From positions 1 to 64,000 of the forward strand of contig QZLH01000209.1 in the NCBI GenBank assembly GCA_003833135.1: DNA of 64,000 bases, given 5' to 3'. The stretch's first letter is position 1, and each line of letters opens with the position of its first letter. The DNA comes from Oehlia diaphana. Taxonomy: Eukaryota; Glomeromycota; Glomeromycetes; Glomerales; Glomeraceae. The notes under the pieces were generated by a model. The model was not told the DNA's origin. It searched no databases and was given only the letters and a program-made list of their open reading frames with translations. Of this stretch, positions 56,964-64,000 are shown one piece after another. Position numbers and translations under genes: made by a program.

Positions 56964-59119
56964 ATGGATATTCGTGCAGTAGTTGCAATAGGTAAGAAAG
57001 TTATAAATAGTATTTTAATTAAATATATAAATATTAACAATAAATTAACCATTTATTTTACAAATAGATTTTGGTACCACATTTTCGGTAAGTTAATCAT
57101 GAGATTCCGAATTTAATTTTATAAATAATTAATTTGTATTGCGAAAATAATAACGATTGTTAGGGATTCGCATATTCTAATCGAGCAGATCCTGAAATTA
57201 TTACAAATGATGTTTGGCCTCAACAAATTGGTGTAATGAAAACCAATACAGTTCTTCAATATGATTCTAATTATCAAAATGTTATTAAATGGGGAAATCC
57301 CGCTTTAGCCCAAAAACAATCAAAACACGCTCGTAAAAATAAAGATTTGCCATCTTCAAAAACTGTAGAACTTTTTAAACTTCATTTAGGAAATATTCCA
57401 CAAAATGAAAAACCACCACTTCCCTATCAATTAAGTTATGAAAAAGCAATAAGTGATTATTTACGCGAATTAGGTAAACAAATTAAATTTACAAATTATG
57501 TAATTTAAAAATGCAATTCTTAATTCTTACTTATAGAGTGATAAAACTTATTATGTAGGAAAGGTACATATAATTAATTTTTTTTTTAAAAAAAAAATTT
57601 CAGAATAATCAGATCGTTTTAATTTTATTTAACTAGTTGATTAAGGAAACTATTTCTACCCGATGGCATGGGATAAGTTTCTTTGAACATGTTCTTCTCG
57701 TTATAAGCATTCCAGCAGAGTTCGACGATCGTGCAAAAGATACTATGAGAAAATGTCTTCATAATGCTGGATTGACGGACTGTAAAGAATCAAAGAAAGT
57801 TGAATTTACAACTGAACGTACTGTAAATTAAGAATTTTGTTTTTTAGCATTTATTTCATTTTATTTATTATATTGTTTGTGATATTTAGCTGAAGCTGCT
57901 GCAATTTATTGCATGTGGAATCTTAAGGGACAGAATGAAATGATCCCAATTAATGGTTTGTGTTTTTACTTTAAAATTAATGTATATACAGTATATAATT
58001 ATATATGTAAGAAGGATACTTCACTAACATTATCTATTTATTTTAGCGTCATTTATGGTTGTGGATTGTGGAGGCGGAACTGTAGATCTTACAACACGTA
58101 GATTATTACGAGATAACAAACTTAGTGAAATCACTGAAAGAACTGGAGATTTTTGTGGTGGATCTTATGTCGACAGAGAATTTCTTAAATTTCTTAGTCG
58201 TAAGCTTGGTGAATCGACTATAAATCTGCTTAGAGAAAATAATTATGGTCAAATGCAATACATGATACAACAATTCTGTCAAAAATTGAAATTTCATTTT
58301 ACCGGAAATCAAAATGAATTTGTTCCATTTGAATTTGATATCGAAGAAATTTGTCCTGTTTTAAAACAGTATTGTAATGATAATATCAAAGAAGAAATGG
58401 AAGAAAATGATTGGGTTATTGATATAAATTTTGAAGATTTAAAATCTATGTTTGATCCGGTTGTTGGAAAAATTATTAGATTAATTCGTGGACAACTTGA
58501 TTCTAGCAAAGATAAATGCTCTGCTATATTTCTTGTAGGAGGATTTAGTGAATCAAAATATTTACAAATGAGAGTTAAAGAAGAATTCGGAGAATTATCT
58601 CCATCAATTATTGTACCAAAGCAACCTATCGCAGCTATTGTTCGTGGCGCTTGTGATTATGGACTCGAGATGAGTGCAATAGTGGATCGTACTTTGAAAT
58701 ATACCTATGGATTGGAAACTCATAGAGATTGGATAGACGGAGATCCAATAGATAGAAAATTAAATTATAAAGGGAATGATAAAACTCAAATTAAGATATT
58801 TTACCGTTTAGCTACACGAGGTACAAAAATTAGAGTTGATGAGGAATTTCATGTAATCAGGCGTCCTCTTGAGCCAGATCAAACTTCAGTTTCATTTCCA
58901 ATATATATAACAACTGAATTAAGTGCTAAATTTTGTGATGAACCTGGCATGAAATTACTTGGTGTATTAACCGTAGATTTACCAGATGTAAATCTCGGAT
59001 TAAGTCGTAGAATTGAATTTTCATTAATGTTTGGAAAAATGGAAATTGTCGCTAGTGCAAAAAATTTACAGAATGGAAGAATCTATGACACTAGTTTTGA
59101 ATTAGATTTTAAAAAATGA
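56964..59119 (+). CDS. Hsp70-like ATPase, HSPA12-like (copy H), intact; mosaic
   Basis: Exons 56964-56991, 57068-57087, 57164-57473, 57559-57563, 57637-57817, 57890-57955 and 58047-59119 give 560 aa, the longest in the array. The extra residues come from KHARKN in exon 3 and a terminal KK. ATPase motifs are conserved. The block encoding FYRLATRGTKI, VDEEFHVIRRPLEPDQ (about 58798-58917) is nearly identical in DNA to copy E. From about 58918 on (LGVLTVDLPDVNLGL, MFGKMEIVAS) it is nearly identical to copy F. The 5-nt exon is GAAAG. Its 20-nt exon 2 encodes DFGTTFS with the junction Gly/Asp. Confidence 0.9.
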
Positions 59120-59166
59120 TGTAGATATTATTTTTGTTTCGAATTTTTAAGTATCCTATGAAATAG

Positions 59167-59172
59167 AATAAA
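59167..59172 (+). terminator. Probable polyadenylation signal AATAAA of copy H
   Basis: AATAAA followed by ggcttt, 48 nt after the stop codon, in the same relative position as in copy E. Confidence 0.45.
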
Positions 59173-59680
59173 GGCTTTATTTAAATTTATAATCTTAATA
59201 TCGTTTACGTTAGCGGACCAAAATATTTATACATAAGAATGAAAAATCGAATTCGAAAAATTTACTTAGTTATTTATTACACATCATGGAAATGTACTTA
59301 GTAATAGATAGAGACTACCAAATAAGTTCATAACTGCGCAAGTTATACGTGGTACAAAAATAGATTACCAGCAAGCTTTTCATTTTGAATATCGATTGAT
59401 ATAACTGAATTGTTATTACTTAGTACAATAATCGTGTGTTTACTTCACATTTTTTTATGGGTTATCACGTGAAAATAGATAAATGCAGCTAATTGTGAAA
59501 ATTTAAAATCCTTGTTTTTCAGTTCATTCAATCTCTAATTTCTGCTTTTGTGCATCGTTGTATCACTAAAATGCGTGGTGTAATAAAGTAATAAAACAAG
59601 TTTTTTGAACCTTATTTTGGTTATAAATAGGATGCGTTTTTTCCTTGAAAAAAGAACACGCAGTATTCTTTTATTAAAAA
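59173..59680. promoter_or_regulatory. Spacer H-I with TATA box of copy I
   Basis: TATAAATA at 59622-59629 followed by ggatgcgttt lies 52 bp before the ATG of copy I. The CCGGA motif found at most other copies is not present here. No other gene. Confidence 0.5.
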
Positions 59681-61805
59681 ATGGGTACACGTGTAGTAGT
59701 TGCTATAGGTAATAATTAAGAAAGTTTGATATCTTTTTATTAAAATGAAAATTATTTAATTCGTTAATTTTATTATTAGATTTTGGAACTACATTTTCTG
59801 TAAGTTAATTTAGCCATTAATTTATTTATTTATTCAATAAAAACAATTAAATTTTATTTCGAATATAATTAATATAAATAATATCAATTATTAGGGATTC
59901 GCATATGCTAATCGAGCAAGTCCCGAAATTATCACAAATGATGTTTGGCCTCAACAAATTGGGTCATTGAAAACTAATACAGTTCTTCAATATGATTCCA
60001 TTTATCAAAATGTTATTAAATGGGGGAATCCTGCTTTGGCCCAAAAGCAAACTCGTAGAACTAAAAATTTATCCGTTTCAAAATCTGTAGAACTTTTTAA
60101 ACTTCATTTAGGAAATCTTCCTCAAAATGAAAAACCCCCGCTTCCTCATCAATTAAGTTGTGAAAAAGCAATAAGTGATTATTTACGCGAATTAGGTAAA
60201 ACCAATTTAAATACGTAATTTCCTATTTTATTCTATAATTAATTTATTATTTTGTATATCTAGGAAAGGTATAAAATTACTTCATAAAAATTATTTTTTT
60301 TTTCAAATAGCTTTTATTTTAATTATATTTTAAATAGTTGATTAAAGAAACTATTTCTACTCGATGGCATGGTTTAAAATTCTTTGAACACATTCTTCTT
60401 GTTATAAGTATTCCTGCAGAGTTTGATGATCGTGCAAAAGATGCTATGAGAAAGTGTTTTTATAATGCTGGATTGACGAACAGTAAAGAATCAAATAAAA
60501 TTGAATTTACAACTGAACGTAAGTAAAAATAAAATTCTTTTCTTTTTTTTAAGAATATTTATTTCATTTTTATTTATTATGTTATATGTAATTTTAGCTG
60601 AAGCTGCTGCAATCTATTGCATGCGAAATCTTGAAGAACAAAATAAACCAAATAAATCAAATAAAAGATTGGTCCCAGTTAATTGTTTGTATTTTACTTT
60701 ACAATTTAATGTGAAAGAAGTAAACTTTTGTTAACATAATCTCTGTTTATAAATAGCGTCATTCATGGTGGTTGATTGTGGAGGTGGAACTGTTGATCTT
60801 ACAACACGTAAATTATTAAGAGATAACAAACTTAGTGAAATTACTGAACGAACTGGAGATTTTTGTGGTGGTTCTTATGTCGACAGAGAATTTATTAAAT
60901 TTCTTAGTCGTAAACTTGGTCGAGCGACCATAAATCTGCTTACAGAAAATAATTATGGTCAATTGCAATATATGATACAGCAATTCTGTTCAAAATTAAA
61001 ATTCCATTTTACTGGCAACCCAATTGGTTTTGAACCTTTTGAATTTGATATTGAAGAAATATGTCCCATTTTGAAACAATATTGTAATGATGAAATTAAA
61101 GAAAAAATGGAAGACGACGATTGGATTATTTACATAGAATTTGAAGATCTAAAATCTATGTTTGATCCAGCTATTGGAAAAATTATTAGACTAATTCGTG
61201 GACAGCTTAGTTCTAGTAATGAAGTATGCAACGCTATATTCCTTGTGGGAGGATTTAGCGAATCAAAATATTTACAAATGAGAGTTAAAGAAGAATTCGG
61301 ACCACCAATTATTGTGCCAAGGCAACCTATCGCGGCTGTTGTTCGTGGGGCTTGCGATTATGGACTTAAAATGAGTACGATAGTAGATCGTACTTTGAAA
61401 TATACTTATGGAATTAAAGTAGCTAGATACCGGAGGGCAGGAGATCCAAAAAGTCAAATAGTACCAGAAGCTCAATATTTGACTTATGAGTTTGATAGAT
61501 TAGTAACGCGTGGTACAAAAGTAGGAGTTGATGAGAAATTTTCCGATACTTATATTCCTCCCGATCCAAAACAAAGTTCCATTTCATTTCCAATATATAC
61601 AACAACTGAATTAAATGCCAAATTTTGTAATGAACCTGGTATGAGATATCATGGTGAATTACAAATAAAATTACCAGATGTTCATCTCGGAAAAAGCCGT
61701 AAAATTGAATTTTCGTTAATTTTTGGAAAACTGGAACTTGTTGCTAAAGCAAGAAATGTTAAAACTGGAAATAGCTATAAAACTATATTCGAATTAGATT
61801 TTTAA
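59681..61805 (+). CDS. Hsp70-like ATPase, HSPA12-like (copy I), intact
   Basis: Exons 59681-59708, 59780-59799, 59895-60195, 60264-60268, 60338-60518, 60598-60684 and 60757-61805 give 556 aa. It starts MGTRVVVAIG rather than MDIRAVVAIG. Exon 6 is 21 nt longer than in the other copies (an NKPNKSNKRL insertion), and its donor is T|gtttgt, so the residue at the junction is Ser instead of Ala. The sequence after KYTYG is closest to copy D. Exon 7 lacks two or three codons after EEFG (PPIIVPRQPIAAVVRG). The 5-nt exon is GAAAG. Confidence 0.9.
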
Positions 61806-62767
61806 TTTAATACATAGCAACATGAATTTTATTTGTATCACATGAAAATAAATGAAGGTCCTCATTTGAATTAAACAATTTTATCGTATAAAAGTTTAAT
61901 GATTTACTATATGAAATTGACGAATACTCTTTAATTAAATTCTGTAAATGCATAATAATAGTTTCCACCATGCATAACTTCAATTTTTATGAGTTAACAC
62001 TCGCTAAACTAAGTGATAAAATAAAAACGTATTAATTTATTAAAATGAACTCTAACTAAGTACGGCTATTATAACCTTTCAATTTTAAATATCCTAAACG
62101 GATTCTTATCAGGTTAAATCACGCGACTAAAAAAAAAGAAAAAATCGGTTGTTAATACAACGGCTTTGGTGGTTCATTTTTTACTTTTTTTTAAGAAGGT
62201 TGGTTCGTAATGTGCTTGATCATGATATCTGATATATCTGATATAATAACTGTACATATAAATAATGATCTTTTGATTATAAATTTATTCCTTACTTCTA
62301 TATACTTTTTGTATGGACTTTTAGGGTTTTTAATCTAGGCGTAATTTTAGGCAATCCAATTCGTTATTTAGCATACGCAGAAATTCCTAAATTCTAAACT
62401 CTTCAACTCTATTTTTAACACGCGTTTCTTAATCTCATAAATTATTTTTATTAATTATCTACGTAATAAAAGAGACACGCTCTAATAACTTAGCTTATGT
62501 GGTATCATGGGTTGAAAGTGAGATATTTTAAAAAACACGATTTTAAGTGTTATAGAATTTATTTTCACATAAATGTGTATCAAAAAATACACGAGCATAT
62601 AATCCTTACATACGCGCAAGTTCTTCGGTATTTAATCCGATCATCGTCTTGTAAATGAACCTTTAATTCTTGAATCGTACGGATATTGTACTTTCTTAAA
62701 GTTTAAAGGACGATAAATTTATTTTTATAAGCATTTATTTAATAAAAAAAGGGTTACATTGGTTTCT
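61806..62767. other. Intergenic spacer I-J
   Basis: A 3'-flank-like acatgaaaataaatgaaggt follows copy I. The rest is AT-rich with no gene recognised. Confidence 0.4.
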
Positions 62768-63560
62768 AAAATCTAATTCAGAATTATAAAACTTCTATTT
62801 CGAATATTTCTTGCTTTAGCAACAATTTCCGTTTTTCCAAAATTTAACTTTACGACCATATCTGAGACGAGCATAAATCACCATGTAATTTCATCACAAA
62901 ATTTAGCATTTAATTCAATTGTTTATTCTCAAATGAAAGATGAGTTGTACTTGGTTCAGAAGGCATATAAGCCATAGAAAAAATTTGACAACTTTTACTC
63001 TTGTGCATAATTAGTTTTAATCCGACTATCGACTTCCGATAATTAGTGCGACTAATTTTCCGATTCTTCTCTAAAACATATTTTGATTCACAAACCCTCT
63101 GACAAGGAATATAGCAGAACATTTATCAATTAACCTTACTAAAACCAAGTTGCTCAACGAATTAATCTAATGATTTCCAATAGTTGGATCAAACATAGAC
63201 TTTAAATCTTCGAAATTTATATCAATAATCCAATCTTTTTCTTTCATCTTTATTTCTAATATCATTTTTACAATGAATTGGACAAATTTATTCAATATCA
63301 AATTCGAATTTGAAAAGTTCAAAAACAATTGAAATTTTTGTAAAATGAAATTTTAATTTTTTGACATAAATGTATCATGTTTCTCTAAGCAGATTTATGG
63401 TCGATTGACCAAATTTACGCTAAAAAATTTAATAAAGTCTCGATTTTCTGTCGACGTAAGATCCATCCCAGTTCGTTCAGTGATCTCACTAAGTTTATTA
63501 TGTTTTAATGATTTTTAAGGTCAAAAAGTTCCACTTCCACAATCAACCACACTATTTACA
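62768..63560 (-). pseudogene. Hsp70-like copy J, minus-strand exon 7 relic
   Basis: Reverse-complement matches to exon 7 run from the phosphate-2 site (gtggttgattgtggaagtgg at the 63550 end), through ENYGQ/FCQ-like, WIIDINFEDLKSMFDP-like (near 63200) and ESKY-like parts, to the C-terminal GKTEIVAKARN-like end near 62800. Multiple frameshifts and deletions are present, and exons 1-6 are missing. It points away from copy K, echoing the divergent A/B pair. Confidence 0.85.
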
Positions 63561-63704
63561 AACAAAGATAATATAAACAAGATATTTTATTTCACGTAAA
63601 TAATTATAATTTGGCCGCAGCAATAAGTGTCGTACGAAAATAAAATATATTATCGTCTATCATTACTGTTTTATAATATTATGTTGCAACCGGAACGAAC
63701 AAAC

Positions 63705-63765
63705 TTTTCTCCGGAAAATGACTAAAATGGATGATTCAAAAATGAATTTTGCACAGTTATAAATA
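63705..63765 (+). promoter_or_regulatory. Promoter cassette of Hsp70 copy K
   Basis: cttttctccggaaaatgact at about 63704-63723 and TATAAATA at 63758-63765, then ggaagcttttt, 75 bp before the ATG. Confidence 0.6.
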
Positions 63766-63839
63766 GGAAGCTTTTTCCAGAAAAAAGGATGAAGCAAAAG
63801 AATTTGGTGTAACAACTGCCCAACTGCGGAATTCTTTCA

Positions 63840-64000
63840 ATGGATACACGAGTAGTAGTTGCTATAGGTAAAGATTTAAGAATTAAGGAATTTATTGACC
63901 TTTATTGAAACAAAAAATAAGTTATTATTAATAAATAATTGTATCTTAATTTATGATCAGATTTTGGAACCACATTTTCAGTAAGTTAATTTGATTGTCA
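63840..64000 (+). CDS. Hsp70-like, HSPA12-like (copy K), 5' end only
   Basis: Exon 1 (63840-63867) encodes MDTRVVVAIG and exon 2 (63961-63980) encodes DFGTTFS with a good donor. The window ends in the next intron. N-terminal sequence is closest to copy I (TRVVVAIG). Whether the gene is intact cannot be judged. Confidence 0.8.

Overview
The window is nuclear DNA of a very AT-rich, intron-rich eukaryote, most likely an arbuscular mycorrhizal fungus of the Rhizophagus/Glomeromycotina type. This is inferred from short GT-AG introns (many under 100 nt), poly-A/T-laden intergenic DNA, an F-box/LRR gene, an HSPA12-like Hsp70 paralog array, fungal metabolic genes and abundant foldback elements. Two assembly gaps interrupt it (25965-26645 and 45070-45841).

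Bases 1-30000 hold single-copy genes among repeats. In order they are: a satellite with an inserted foldback element (1-830); methionine aminopeptidase 1 (minus, 3128-4821, nine exons including a 14-nt microexon); a mitochondrial-type 2-Cys peroxiredoxin (plus, 6115-7607, eleven exons including an 11-nt microexon); a class II DAHP synthase (plus, 8530-10316); and an allantoicase-ureidoglycolate lyase fusion (minus, 10799-13027). Bases 13.7-21 kb are a gene desert with minisatellite, foldback elements, telomere-like repeats and a SINE-like insertion with an 18-bp target duplication. Then come an F-box/LRR-type gene (minus, about 21422-23179) and a proline/glutamine-rich protein with a small Cys motif and a PPxY motif (plus, 26659-28396).

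Bases 30000-64000 are a tandem array of HSPA12-like Hsp70 ATPase genes. Copy A (minus, 30189-32604) is head-to-head with copy B, the first of a plus-strand series: B, C, D, E, F, G, L, H, I and K. D, E, H and I look intact. B has a 1-nt deletion in its phosphate-loop exon. F has one nonsense codon. C, G, L and several fragments are relics, J is a minus-strand relic, and K runs off the end. Every copy that retains the region carries a 5-nt microexon, needed to keep the frame. The plus-strand copies share a promoter cassette (CCGGA-core motif plus TATAAATA) and lack two introns that copy A has. Copy H looks like a recombinant of E-like and F-like sequence. Transposable elements (a hAT relic, a Tc1-like foldback, a 96-bp hairpin MITE and larger palindromes) sit between or inside copies, and paralog comparison exposes some of the insertion sites.

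Exon boundaries were assigned by eye from GT/AG signals and reading frame. For the intact genes the summed exon lengths are multiples of three, which supports the models. No database search or RNA evidence was available.
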